Positions 1-8,287 of a stretch of 64,000 bases of DNA are shown here, piece by piece. The first letter of the stretch is position 1, and the number at the start of each line of letters is the position of its first letter. A program made the position numbers and the translations under genes. Source of the stretch: CAWALV01 sp963782965 (GTDB lineage: Bacteria > Actinomycetota > Actinomycetes > Acidothermales > Acidothermaceae); contig CAWALV010000002.1 in the NCBI GenBank assembly GCA_963782965.1, positions 496,001-560,000 of the forward strand. The letters run 5' to 3'. A model generated the notes under the pieces. That model was not told where the DNA came from. It saw only the letters and a program-made list of their open reading frames with translations, and ran no database searches.

Positions 1-203
1 GGTAGCCAAGCACGGGCTTCCGGCGCCGCATCGGCGGTGCGATGGGGGACGGCGCGTGGTCGGTCGGCGCCTGTGGACGGCGTCCGTCGAGCCGCCGCGG
101 TCGGTGAGTACGGAGCCGATTGTCGTTGTCGGCTCAACCAATCGGGTGAACGGCCCGATGACCAGCGAGAGCTCGAAGCGGAAAGGATGGCGGGCGGAGG
201 TTT
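1..203. other. Upstream stretch without a recognised gene
   Basis: No reading frame here has recognisable protein features. The long frame that begins at 56 runs through the following gene in another phase and has the Arg/Gly/Asp composition typical of high-GC shadow frames. The stretch ends in a purine-rich ribosome-binding site (gcggagg, 193-200) for the GTG at 204, so it probably carries the promoter of that gene. Confidence 0.5.
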
Positions 204-1655
204 GTGGTGATTGCGCGCCTGATGTCGTCGCTCATGCGTCGTCGCGATCATGCCCGGACGACGAGCACCCGCCCGGACGGCCCGCTCCAGACCGCTCTGG
301 CCGAACTCGCGGTGAAATCCGGCCAGGTCGGCATCGGTGTCGCCGACATCGCCGGCAACATCGAGTCGCTGTCCGCCGTCCTCAGCGGCCAAGCCGGGCT
401 GTCCGCCCAGTTGCGCGCGGCGACCGAGGAAATTGCCGCCGGAAACCATCAGGTCGAAGCGTCGGTGGCGGAAGCCCACGCGGCCACCAAGCTCGCGCAC
501 GACGAAGCGACCGGGTCGCGGCAGACGGTGCAGGGGTCGCTCGCGGAGCTGTCGGAGTTCGTCGAGTGGGTCGGCGGCATCGGTTCACAGTTCTCGCGCG
601 TGGCGGCTGCGCTGACGTCGATCACTCAGGCCGCGAGCCAGATCGACCGGATCGCACAGCAGACCCACATCCTCGCGCTCAATGCGCGGATCGAGGCGGC
701 CCGCTCCGGGGCGGCAGGGCACGGCTTCCAGGTGATCGCGGATTCGGTCCGCGAACTGGCCGACGAGACGATATCGACCGCCCGAACGATCGACACCACA
801 GTCGCACCGGTGTCGACCCAGATCGCGGAGCTGACCACCCAGGGCGAGCAGGCGCGGATACGCGCGGAGGGCGTGCGTGCCGGCACCGAGGCGATCTGGT
901 CGATGATCGAGACGGTCAGCGGGGCGTTGGCGTCGGCCGATGAGCGAGTCGCGGAAATTCAGGACGTCGCAGCCGCGATCCGTGCGCAGGTCGACGGCTT
1001 TCTCGTGCCACTCGCCGCCTTGGCGGAGGGTTTGGACCACTCGAGTCACGAGTTGCGCGGCGCGCAGGAACGAACGGCGAGCATGCTCGACCTCACCGAG
1101 GAGCTGGTTGCCGCGAGCGCGCGTACCGGAGCGCGTACGTCTGACTCGCCGCTGATCGAGGCGGCCATCGACGCCGCCGCGCGCGCGTCGGCGCTGTTCA
1201 CGGCGGCTGTCGATGCGGGCGAGATCAGCATGGCCGATCTCTTCGACGAGGACTATCGGCCTATCCCGGGTTCGAACCCGCTCCAGCACGAGACGAAGTT
1301 CGCGGCCTTCACCGATCGCGTGCTGCCGGCGATTCAGGAACCGTTCGCTGATCTCGACCCGCGCATCGCATTCGGTATCTGCACCGACCGCAACGGCTAC
1401 ATCGCGACGCACATGCAGAAGGTTTCGAAACCGCAGGGTTGCGACCCGGTGTGGAACGCCGCCAACTGCCGCAACCGCCGCATCTTCAACGACCGCACCG
1501 GCCTGACCTGCGGCCGCAACACCGAGCCGTTCGTCCTTCAGACCTACCGCCGCGACATGGGTGGCGGAACGTTCGTCATGATGAAAGACGTCTCCGCGCC
1601 GATCTGGGTGCACGGTCGCCACTGGGGCGGCTTTCGGATCGGCTACACGGCCTGA
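204..1655 (+). CDS. Soluble MCP-type signalling protein with Cys-bearing C-terminal sensor domain
   Basis: The 483-residue protein has no membrane segment. Residues about 50-300 are a long helical region resembling a methyl-accepting chemotaxis signalling domain, with the core ALNARIEAARSGAAGHGF and VIADSVRELADE at about 155-195. Residues about 370-483 form a Cache-like sensory domain found at the C-terminus of some cytoplasmic MCPs (RIFNDRTGL, NTEPFVLQTYRRDMGGG, HWGGFRIGY). It has four cysteines (393, 413, 422, 436) that could bind a metal or act in redox sensing; that is inference. No che genes are in the window, so its partner is unknown. The GTG start is preceded by gcggagg. Confidence 0.8.
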   Translation: MVIARLMSSLMRRRDHARTTSTRPDGPLQTALAELAVKSGQVGIGVADIAGNIESLSAVLSGQAGLSAQLRAATEEIAAGNHQVEASVAEAHAATKLAHDEATGSRQTVQGSLAELSEFVEWVGGIGSQFSRVAAALTSITQAASQIDRIAQQTHILALNARIEAARSGAAGHGFQVIADSVRELADETISTARTIDTTVAPVSTQIAELTTQGEQARIRAEGVRAGTEAIWSMIETVSGALASADERVAEIQDVAAAIRAQVDGFLVPLAALAEGLDHSSHELRGAQERTASMLDLTEELVAASARTGARTSDSPLIEAAIDAAARASALFTAAVDAGEISMADLFDEDYRPIPGSNPLQHETKFAAFTDRVLPAIQEPFADLDPRIAFGICTDRNGYIATHMQKVSKPQGCDPVWNAANCRNRRIFNDRTGLTCGRNTEPFVLQTYRRDMGGGTFVMMKDVSAPIWVHGRHWGGFRIGYTA

Positions 1656-1687
1656 CGCCAGGCGGGCGGGTTGTGGCTTGCCTGCGC

Positions 1688-3487
1688 CTACTTCACCGTC
1701 AGTCGCATGGTGAACACCGGCGAGGTCGAGTCGGTGCCGAGGTAGAACCCGAGTCCGCCCAGCTGCTTTGCGTCAGCCGGGGCTGTGGGTTGCTGTGCAA
1801 GGAACGAGCCGAGGGCCACGTAGCCCGCCATCGACACCTTCGACGGCATCCCGGACATCGCCGCCTTGTAGTCGGCAGTGTCGCTCAACTTTCCGGTGCC
1901 CGGAGTGGGGTCGTTGGTGACCACGAGGTGCGTGTCGGTCGAGACTTTGAGCGAGACCCCAAGCTGCGACGCTAGGTCGGCGAGCTTTTGCGCCGTGGCC
2001 AACGCCCGCGCCTCGTCGTCCGGCTTGGTCAAGAACGTGAGCAGCGCGGTGGCATCGGGGTTGGCCGCGTCGGGTGCGGAGTCCAGACCGACGACGAACT
2101 CCGAACCCACCAGGTTGTAGATGTCGTCGGGAACCTTGATTCCCAGCTGGAGGCTGGCCTGGTCGAGCTCACCCTGCAGGCCTTGGGCAATCAGCGGTGA
2201 CGACGAGACTTGCGCCATCAGGGCCTTCAGGTAGCTCTCCGGGTTGGACACCGCGAACGCGGCGACGGTGCTGCTTCTGAGCTCGCCCAGGGTCTGGCCG
2301 GCAGTACCCGGCTGGGTCTGGAAGGTGTCCGAGAAGCCCAGCTCTCGTCCCTGGATCGTGACCGCGTTGTCGCTGATCGTCAGGCCCATTGCAAGGCGGC
2401 CCTTGTACGTATCGCTCGACAGGCCGAGCATGCCGAGTGAGGCAGCGGCGCCGTTGCCGGCCTGGTCGAGTTCGGCCTTGACGAGGCTGCCGTAGTCGGC
2501 CCACACCGTCACGACCTGGTTGCCGCCGACGGTTCCGACGTCGTGCTGGTAGGTGGAGTTGGTGTCGATGTCACCCTTCTTGGCCTGTGCGAGCGCGTCG
2601 TCGACCACGGCCTGGGTTGCGCCGAGTATCGCGTAGCCATTGCTGATAGCGAACGCGACCGGGTTGCTGAACGTGTCATCGACGGCGTTCGCAGCCGCGC
2701 CGTTGGTGAGCTTCTGCAGTGCCGCCTTCGCCTTCGCCTCGTCCTTCACTTGGAGGATGGCGATCGGCTGGAGCGTGCTGTTGGCATCGAGGAATATTGC
2801 ACCGGCCACTCGATCGCCGAGCCACGGCTTGATGTCGGCGTTGTAGTCGATCGACTGCTTGAAAGCCGCTTGCAGGACGGCGTCCTTGAGTTGGTCGGCG
2901 CTGGTCACCTTGGGCGCGTTCGGGAAGTGCTGCTCGAACTGCCAGGCCGAAATCTTGGTGGACGCCGAGGGGTCGAGGTCGACCTTCGTGTACGCGACCG
3001 TGCTCGCCGGAACCAACGCGTCCGGCTGTCCGCCAGTGCTGGCGAGCATGCGGTAAGCGGCGAACGCGCCGCCCGCCGCGACGACCGCAACGACGGCGAC
3101 GACGCTCAGGACGATCGGCATGACCTTGCGCCGGCGCGGCAACATGGTGCCCGCGGCGAGTACGTCCTGCGGGGGGAAGCCGCCGGCGTACCCGGGCTGC
3201 GCCTGCGGGTAGCCGGGCTGCGGGTAGCCGGGCTGCGGGTAGCCGGACTGCGGGTAGCCGGGCTGCGGGTACTGTTCCTGGCCGCTCGCAAAGGGGGGCT
3301 GCTGTGGCTGAGCCGGAATGAACGGGGGCTGCTCGACGGACGGGACGCTCCCCGCTTGCCCTGCTTGCGCTGCTTGCCCTGCTTGCCCTGCCTGGCCTGG
3401 TTGCCCTGCTTGCTCGTCTTCGCTCACGGGCCAATTGTCGGCGTTTGATCCGGGCACTGTAGGGTCCTTTGGCCTAGGGCGTCTCAT
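1688..3487 (-). CDS. DUF3352-type membrane-anchored protein with Gln/Pro/Gly-rich N-terminus
   Basis: The N-terminus is low-complexity: GQAGQAGQ repeats, then several GYPQPGYPQ repeats. One hydrophobic helix follows at about residues 140-160 (IVLSVVAVVAVVAAGG), then a roughly 430-residue extracytoplasmic region beginning PDALVPASTVAYTKVDLDPS. This layout matches actinobacterial DUF3352 proteins of unknown function. The start is uncertain: the ATG at 3487 gives 599 residues, while in-frame GTGs at 3457 and 3427 are alternatives, the last giving the typical opening MSEDEQAG. The gene converges on the MCP-like gene and is divergent from the cold-shock gene. Confidence 0.75.
   Translation of the reverse strand: MRRPRPKDPTVPGSNADNWPVSEDEQAGQPGQAGQAGQAAQAGQAGSVPSVEQPPFIPAQPQQPPFASGQEQYPQPGYPQSGYPQPGYPQPGYPQAQPGYAGGFPPQDVLAAGTMLPRRRKVMPIVLSVVAVVAVVAAGGAFAAYRMLASTGGQPDALVPASTVAYTKVDLDPSASTKISAWQFEQHFPNAPKVTSADQLKDAVLQAAFKQSIDYNADIKPWLGDRVAGAIFLDANSTLQPIAILQVKDEAKAKAALQKLTNGAAANAVDDTFSNPVAFAISNGYAILGATQAVVDDALAQAKKGDIDTNSTYQHDVGTVGGNQVVTVWADYGSLVKAELDQAGNGAAASLGMLGLSSDTYKGRLAMGLTISDNAVTIQGRELGFSDTFQTQPGTAGQTLGELRSSTVAAFAVSNPESYLKALMAQVSSSPLIAQGLQGELDQASLQLGIKVPDDIYNLVGSEFVVGLDSAPDAANPDATALLTFLTKPDDEARALATAQKLADLASQLGVSLKVSTDTHLVVTNDPTPGTGKLSDTADYKAAMSGMPSKVSMAGYVALGSFLAQQPTAPADAKQLGGLGFYLGTDSTSPVFTMRLTVK
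3206..3274. repeat. Coding 15-bp tandem repeat (GYPQP units)
   Basis: About four and a half copies of a 15-bp unit cgggtagccgggctg lie inside the DUF3352-type gene. On the minus strand they encode GYPQP-like pentapeptides, the flexible cytoplasmic tail ahead of the membrane helix. Copy number probably varies between strains. Confidence 0.85.
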
Positions 3488-3667
3488 CCGTCGGCGAAGT
3501 GTAGCCTCCCCACTGCGGCCCGATTCCGGCGTTTCAACAGAAAACCGGGTGTTGGGCTGCGCAGAGTAGGGCATCATCGGCGGGCGCGCAGCGTTGCAAA
3601 CTGACGTCCGAGATGCCCGGCGATCTCGGCGATCTCGGCTTACTCCAACTCGCGAAGGGCTGTTCGG

Positions 3668-4054
3668 GTGCCTACCGGCAAGGTCAAGTGGTACGACGCG
3701 GAAAAGGGCTTCGGCTTCCTCGCGCGCGACGACGGCGGCGACGTCTTCGTGCACTCTTCCGCCCTGCCGGCCGAGGTTCCTGCGCTGAAGCCCGGTAGCC
3801 GGGTCGAGTTCGGCGTGGCCGAGGGGAAGCGCGGCGAGCAAGCGCTTTCGGTGCGGCTGCTCGATCCGCTCCCGTCCTTGACTCAGGCTCAGCGCAAGAA
3901 GCCCGACGAGATGGTCGTGATCGTCGAAGACGTCATCAAGCTGTTGGACGGGGTCTCGAACACCTTGCGCCGCGATCGCTACCCCGAGAAGGCGACGAGC
4001 CACAAGGTGGCGAGCGTGCTCCGGGCGGTCGCCGACGACCTCGAGCCGCAGTAG
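3668..4054 (+). CDS. cspB: Cold-shock protein, CspB-type with C-terminal extension
   Basis: The first about 65 residues form a cold-shock OB-fold with both RNA-binding motifs, KGFGFL (RNP-1) and VFVHSSAL (RNP-2). A tail of about 60 residues (DEMVVIVEDVIKLLDG) makes the 128-residue total much longer than the usual 67-residue Csp. This two-part form is known from actinobacteria, for example mycobacterial Rv0871. It probably acts as an RNA or single-strand nucleic-acid chaperone in the cytoplasm. The GTG start at 3668 is chosen because the fold begins right after it (PTGKVKWYDAEKGFGF). Its stop is only a few bases from the convergent mqnD. Confidence 0.92.
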   Translation: MPTGKVKWYDAEKGFGFLARDDGGDVFVHSSALPAEVPALKPGSRVEFGVAEGKRGEQALSVRLLDPLPSLTQAQRKKPDEMVVIVEDVIKLLDGVSNTLRRDRYPEKATSHKVASVLRAVADDLEPQ

Positions 4055-4058
4055 CCCG

Positions 4059-4883
4059 CTACCCGGGCCGACGCAGCAACGCCTGATCGACCGGCGGAAC
4101 GAGCCCTTCGCTGGCCGCGCGGCTCAACAGTCCGTCGATCGCGGCGTAACCCTCGGCACCGAGGTCGACGCTGAAGTCGTTCACGTAAAGCGCGATGTGG
4201 CGCGCCTGCACGTCGGCGTCCATCTCTTGGGCGTGTTCGGCGACGAATCGTGCGGACGCCGACGGCTGCGCGAAGGCGTATTCGACGGACGATCGCACGA
4301 CCCGCGCCAGCCTGGTGATGTCGAGCGTGCGCCGCGCGATGATCGCACCGAGGGGGATGGGCAGCCCGGTCGTCGACTCCCACCACTCCCCGAGGTCGAC
4401 GATGCTCGTCAGGCCGTACCGGGGATAGGTGAAGCGAGCCTCGTGAATGACGAGCCCGGCGTCCACCGACCCGTCGCGCACCGCCGGCATGATCTGCGGG
4501 AACGGCAGCACGCTGATCCGGCCGACCCCCTGGTCGGCAGCCCAGAGCCGGAACAGCAGGTAAGCGGTCGAGCGCAGGGCGGGGACGGCGACGTGTGCGC
4601 CGCGCAAATCTGCCCGACCCGCCGTGAGCACCAGCGGACCGCAGCCCCGGCCGAGGGCACCGCCGCTGGGCAACAAGGCGTAGTCGCCGAGCAGCCATGG
4701 CAACGCCCCGTAGGAGACCTTCACGACGTCGAACTCGCCGCGTTCGGCTGCCCCGTTGGTGACGTCGACGTCGGCGAAGGTGACCTCGACCGGCGGGGCA
4801 TCCGGCAGCAGGCCGTGGGTCCAGGCGTGGAAGACGAAGGTGTCGTTGGGGCACGGTGAAAACGCCAAGGACAGGCTGCTCAT
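4059..4883 (-). CDS. mqnD: 1,4-dihydroxy-6-naphthoate synthase (MqnD)
   Basis: MqnD converts cyclic dehypoxanthinyl futalosine to 1,4-dihydroxy-6-naphthoate in the futalosine route to menaquinone. The 274-residue protein has the periplasmic-binding-protein-like fold of the MqnA/MqnD family and the opening LAFSPCPNDTFVFHAWTHGLL. Also visible are VVKVSYGALPWLLGDYALLPSGGALGRGCGP and LVIHEARFTYPRYGL, which are typical of MqnD. The ATG overlaps the TGA of the upstream mqnB (ATGA), implying translational coupling. No other mqn gene is in the window. Confidence 0.93.
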   Translation of the reverse strand: MSSLSLAFSPCPNDTFVFHAWTHGLLPDAPPVEVTFADVDVTNGAAERGEFDVVKVSYGALPWLLGDYALLPSGGALGRGCGPLVLTAGRADLRGAHVAVPALRSTAYLLFRLWAADQGVGRISVLPFPQIMPAVRDGSVDAGLVIHEARFTYPRYGLTSIVDLGEWWESTTGLPIPLGAIIARRTLDITRLARVVRSSVEYAFAQPSASARFVAEHAQEMDADVQARHIALYVNDFSVDLGAEGYAAIDGLLSRAASEGLVPPVDQALLRRPG

Positions 4884-5593
4884 GCGACGCCCGGTAGCTG
4901 GGTGAGCAGGGCGAACGCCGAGCTGAGCGTCTTGAAGGCGGCCGGGACATCCCAGGTCGACTTCTCCCGCGGCCCGATGATGTTGCTTATCGCCCGCACC
5001 TCGGCGCACGCGGGTCCGTCGTCGCGTCGCAAGAGGTCGCGCCGGACTGCCTCGACGACGCCGTAGCCCTCCATGGCTTCGGCGACCGCGCGCGGGTGCC
5101 GAGCGGCCAGCTCCTCAGCGCGCTGCCGTGTGCCGGTCATGCACGACAACGTGAGTACGGCTCCGACGACGACGCGATAAGGGCCGCGTTCCAAGCGCGC
5201 GCGAAGCGAGTCGGGGGCGAGCGCGTAGCCGCCGTTGCCGGGCAACTCGAGTGCGCGAAGCGACTGGAAGCCGTCGTCGGTCAACGCACCCTGGTCGGCG
5301 GCGATCACCTCGTCGGCCAGCACGAGATCGGCCACCGCGACGCGACCGGCGAAACCACCGGCGATACCTGCGCTGATGACCAGGTCGTAGCTCGGGCCGA
5401 GCGCGAGCAGCGCTGCTGTGGCGCTGGCAGCAGCGACCGGGCCGACGCCGACGTGGAAGGCGTGCAGTTCGCCGTCGGGGGTGTCGATGAGGAGGCCGGC
5501 GTAGCCGCCGACGCGCAGTTCGCGCGGCCGGCCGAGGTCGGCCACGACGGCGTCGCGTTCCGCTTCGACTGCCGTTACGACGAGTGTGGTCAC
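4880..5593 (-). CDS. mqnB: Futalosine hydrolase (MqnB)
   Basis: MqnB removes hypoxanthine from futalosine to give dehypoxanthinyl futalosine. The 237-residue protein belongs to the nucleoside phosphorylase/MTAN fold. It shows VTAVEAERDAV at the N-terminus, VISAGIAGGF in the ligand-binding loop and MEGYGVVEA, which carries the ribose-binding Met-Glu. It is the first gene of a two-gene unit whose stop overlaps the mqnD start. Together the pair shows that this organism uses the futalosine pathway rather than the classical MenA-G route, as many actinobacteria outside mycobacteria do. Confidence 0.93.
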   Translation of the reverse strand: MTTLVVTAVEAERDAVVADLGRPRELRVGGYAGLLIDTPDGELHAFHVGVGPVAAASATAALLALGPSYDLVISAGIAGGFAGRVAVADLVLADEVIAADQGALTDDGFQSLRALELPGNGGYALAPDSLRARLERGPYRVVVGAVLTLSCMTGTRQRAEELAARHPRAVAEAMEGYGVVEAVRRDLLRRDDGPACAEVRAISNIIGPREKSTWDVPAAFKTLSSAFALLTQLPGVA

Positions 5594-5626
5594 GCCTGCG
5601 ATCGTATGCGCACCCGCCGCGGGCCC

Positions 5627-7207
5627 TCAGCCACGCTCGGCGCGCGCGGCCCGCTGTGCTCGCAGCATCTCCAGCCCGCGCTCGGGAGTGATCCGGCGCA
5701 GCGATCCGATGGTGACGACGAGCAGCGAGCCGGCGATGATCGAACCGAGCGCGAGGCCCAGGCTGCCGTTCGACGGCAACACGATGGCGAGGAACCCACC
5801 GAGCACCCACGACAGCTGTAGCGCGGTCTCAGAACGCGCGAACGCCGAGGTGCGTACTGCCTCGATGACGTCGCGCTGGATCACCGCGTCGAGTCCCAGC
5901 TTGCCGATGGACTGGCTGACGTTGGCCGCGAGGATCGCGATCGCCGCCGTGAGCAGGCCGAACCAGATGGCCGCGCATACGCCGGCCGTGGCCACGGATG
6001 CCAGCGCCACGAGCACCAGCGGTTCAGGTCGCAGCGACTTCATCCACGCACCGATCGTCGTGCCGAGGATGCTGCCGGCCGCTGCCGCCGCGACGATGAT
6101 GCCCAGGTCGATGTTGGGGCTGAAGACGCCGAGTGGTTTGGTGCGGATCAGGAAAGCGAGGAAGAGCGTGACGAAGCCGCTGAAGGCGCGCAGGCCGGCG
6201 TTGGCCCGGAGCATGGTGGGCAACCTCGGCCCGACGCCGCGAAGCGGTGGCAGTAACCGGCGCACCAACGACGGCCGCGGCGGCGCGTCTCGCGTCGTTA
6301 GTGGATCCCTGCCGTCCTTGTTGTATGTGTCGTATGTGTCGTCTGTCTCGGCGTCTTCGCCTGGCTGCCGACGCCGACGCAATCGCGACTCGCCCACGCT
6401 CGAATCGACGCGGGCCGGCAAGCGGAATGCGAACGCGCTGCCACTGAGGTAGACGATCGCGGTGATGCGAAGTGTTACGGAGGGTCCGCCGCTGACCCAG
6501 CTCAGCCCCTGGGCGATCGGGGCGGCGATCGTCCCGCCGAGCACGCCCCACAGCGTGAGGCGGGCGTTGCCGCGGACGAGCGTGAACGTCGGTGGCAACA
6601 CGCGCGGGACGACGGCGCTGCGCGAGACGCCGTACGCCTTGGAGAGCACAAGGGCACCGAATGCGGCCGGGTACAGGGCGAAGCCGCCTTTGGAGCCGAC
6701 GGCGCCCGCGATCACCCAAGCCAAGAACGCGCGGCCGACGAGGGTCGCGGCCAGCGCGAGCCGGCGGCCGTGCCGGAAGTGGTCGAGTAAGGGTCCGACG
6801 ACGGGGGCCACGAGGGCGAACGGCGCCATCGTGACCAGTAGGTAGAGCGCAACCCGGCTGCGCGCCTCGTGGACGTCCACCGAGAAGAACAGAGTGTTGG
6901 CGAGTGCCACGGTGAGCATCGCGTCGCCGGCACTTTGGATCGCGTGAAGATCGATGAGGTTGGCCAAGCCGGAGGCGTCGGCACCTTCTGCCCGGGTCGA
7001 GCGCACGAACCAGCGCCCTGTTGCGGCGCCCGCGTGCCCGAATGCCCGCCCGGTTCGTGCGACTCCGCGCAGCGTGCCCTGGACGGGTGTGACTCGATCG
7101 GCCGGCGGGCGGTGATCGGCAGCGCCCGGTGAATCGTGGTCGGCTCCGCCCAGTGGGCGGTAGGCGCTGTCACCCCGGTGACGGCCCTGGTGCCGTGGAT
7201 CGGCCAT
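5627..7207 (-). CDS. MFS transporter
   Basis: This major facilitator protein of about 526 residues has about twelve hydrophobic segments and a long charged cytoplasmic loop in the middle (residues about 285-335, rich in Arg, Asp and Pro). The N-terminal ~95 residues are hydrophilic. It resembles the actinobacterial family that includes mycobacterial Rv0876c, which also lies near the cold-shock gene; substrate unknown. The ATG at 7207 is preferred over the in-frame TTG at 7219. It is divergent from the DUF3027 gene with only about 55 bases between starts. Confidence 0.85.
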   Translation of the reverse strand: MADPRHQGRHRGDSAYRPLGGADHDSPGAADHRPPADRVTPVQGTLRGVARTGRAFGHAGAATGRWFVRSTRAEGADASGLANLIDLHAIQSAGDAMLTVALANTLFFSVDVHEARSRVALYLLVTMAPFALVAPVVGPLLDHFRHGRRLALAATLVGRAFLAWVIAGAVGSKGGFALYPAAFGALVLSKAYGVSRSAVVPRVLPPTFTLVRGNARLTLWGVLGGTIAAPIAQGLSWVSGGPSVTLRITAIVYLSGSAFAFRLPARVDSSVGESRLRRRRQPGEDAETDDTYDTYNKDGRDPLTTRDAPPRPSLVRRLLPPLRGVGPRLPTMLRANAGLRAFSGFVTLFLAFLIRTKPLGVFSPNIDLGIIVAAAAAGSILGTTIGAWMKSLRPEPLVLVALASVATAGVCAAIWFGLLTAAIAILAANVSQSIGKLGLDAVIQRDVIEAVRTSAFARSETALQLSWVLGGFLAIVLPSNGSLGLALGSIIAGSLLVVTIGSLRRITPERGLEMLRAQRAARAERG

Positions 7208-7262
7208 GGGATCAGTCAACTACCCGCTGGCCGACAACGCGATGCATGCGAGAATCTGCAAC

Positions 7263-8252
7263 GTGACTGACTTCTCGCCTGCTGCCCAGTTGACTCACGC
7301 GCCGGAGCCGGTGCAAACGAAGGCGCCGTCGCCTGTGCCCGACGAGATTTGCGCGGCGGCCGTCGAGGTGGCGCTGCAAGCAGCGCGGCAGGTCGCGGGT
7401 GCGGACTCGGTCGGTGATCACGTCGGCGTGGAGGCCGACGGAGAGCGCATCGCCACCCACTATTTCGACTGCAACGAGCGCGGCTACATCGGGTGGCGCT
7501 GGGCGGTGACCGTAGTGCGCGCTCCGCGCGCCAAGCACGTCACGATCGATGAAGTGGTGCTGTTGCCCGGGCCTGGGGCGTTGCTGGCTCCGCCGTGGGT
7601 GCCATGGACGGATCGGTTGCAAGCCGGCGACCTCGGCGTGGGCGACCTGTTGCCGACAGCCGCCGACGACCCTCGTCTCGATCCCGGGTATGCCGCCGTT
7701 GCGCCGCATGACGAGACTGACGATAGCGACGACCGGGAGGCGCTCGGCGCAATTGTCGATGACTTGTGGTTGGGTCGGCCGCGAGTTCTCTCCCTTGCCG
7801 GCCGCGACGAGGCCGCGGAGCGTTGGTACGACGGCGAGCACGGCCCGCAGGCCCCGATCGCCCAAGCTGCCGATCTCGCCTGTGCTTCGTGCGGCTTTCT
7901 CGTGTTGATGCGTGGTGCGCTTGGCCGGGTGTTCGGCGTGTGCGCGAACGAGTTGGCGCCAGACGACGGGCGCGTGGTGTCGTTCGACCACGGTTGCGGT
8001 GCACATTCCGAGGTGCTCGTCGTGCACAACGAGCCTCGCGCGGATGATCGGCCGGTGGCCGAGACGCAGGCTGTACCCGACGACGTTGCTGAGCTGCCCG
8101 ACGCCGAACCACAGGCCGAGCCGGGCGTCCAGTCAGAGGCCGAGTCAGAGGCCGAGTCAGAGGCCGAGCCGGGCGCCGAACCACAGGCCGAGCTACAGGC
8201 CGACCCGGACGCCGAGCAGCTCGCCGGGCCCGGCGACGCGGATCTCCTCTGA
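7263..8252 (+). CDS. DUF3027 family protein
   Basis: The 329-residue protein belongs to an actinobacteria-specific family of unknown role. The central block GYIGWRWAVTVVRAPRAKHVTIDEVVLLPGP and the paired cysteines and histidine near residues 215-260 (CASC, GVCAN, HGCGAH) are characteristic and suggest a zinc knuckle. The C-terminal 60 residues are acidic repeats (QSEAESEAESEAEP). The GTG at 7263 is chosen over the ATG at 7206, which overlaps the divergent MFS start. No clear Shine-Dalgarno is visible, so the transcript may be leaderless. The next gene follows directly and a GHKL ATPase is its usual neighbour. Confidence 0.85.
   Translation: MTDFSPAAQLTHAPEPVQTKAPSPVPDEICAAAVEVALQAARQVAGADSVGDHVGVEADGERIATHYFDCNERGYIGWRWAVTVVRAPRAKHVTIDEVVLLPGPGALLAPPWVPWTDRLQAGDLGVGDLLPTAADDPRLDPGYAAVAPHDETDDSDDREALGAIVDDLWLGRPRVLSLAGRDEAAERWYDGEHGPQAPIAQAADLACASCGFLVLMRGALGRVFGVCANELAPDDGRVVSFDHGCGAHSEVLVVHNEPRADDRPVAETQAVPDDVAELPDAEPQAEPGVQSEAESEAESEAEPGAEPQAELQADPDAEQLAGPGDADLL
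8128..8172. repeat. Coding 12-bp tandem repeat in the DUF3027 gene tail
   Basis: Three near-identical copies of a 12-bp unit (gtcagaggccga) encode the SEAE repeats of the acidic DUF3027 tail. The repeat keeps the reading frame, so copy-number change would alter only tail length. Confidence 0.75.
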
Positions 8253-8287
8253 ACGATCCCTTCGACACCGCGGCGCTGCGCGCCCGG

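Noticed and set aside
56..943. 295-codon frame overlapping the MCP-like gene
   Set aside because: It is in another phase of a clear MCP-like gene, is dominated by Arg, Gly and Asp, and has no domain similarity.
585..1622. 345-codon frame on the minus strand opposite the MCP-like gene
   Set aside because: Antisense shadow frame of a high-GC gene; Arg-rich, no family match.
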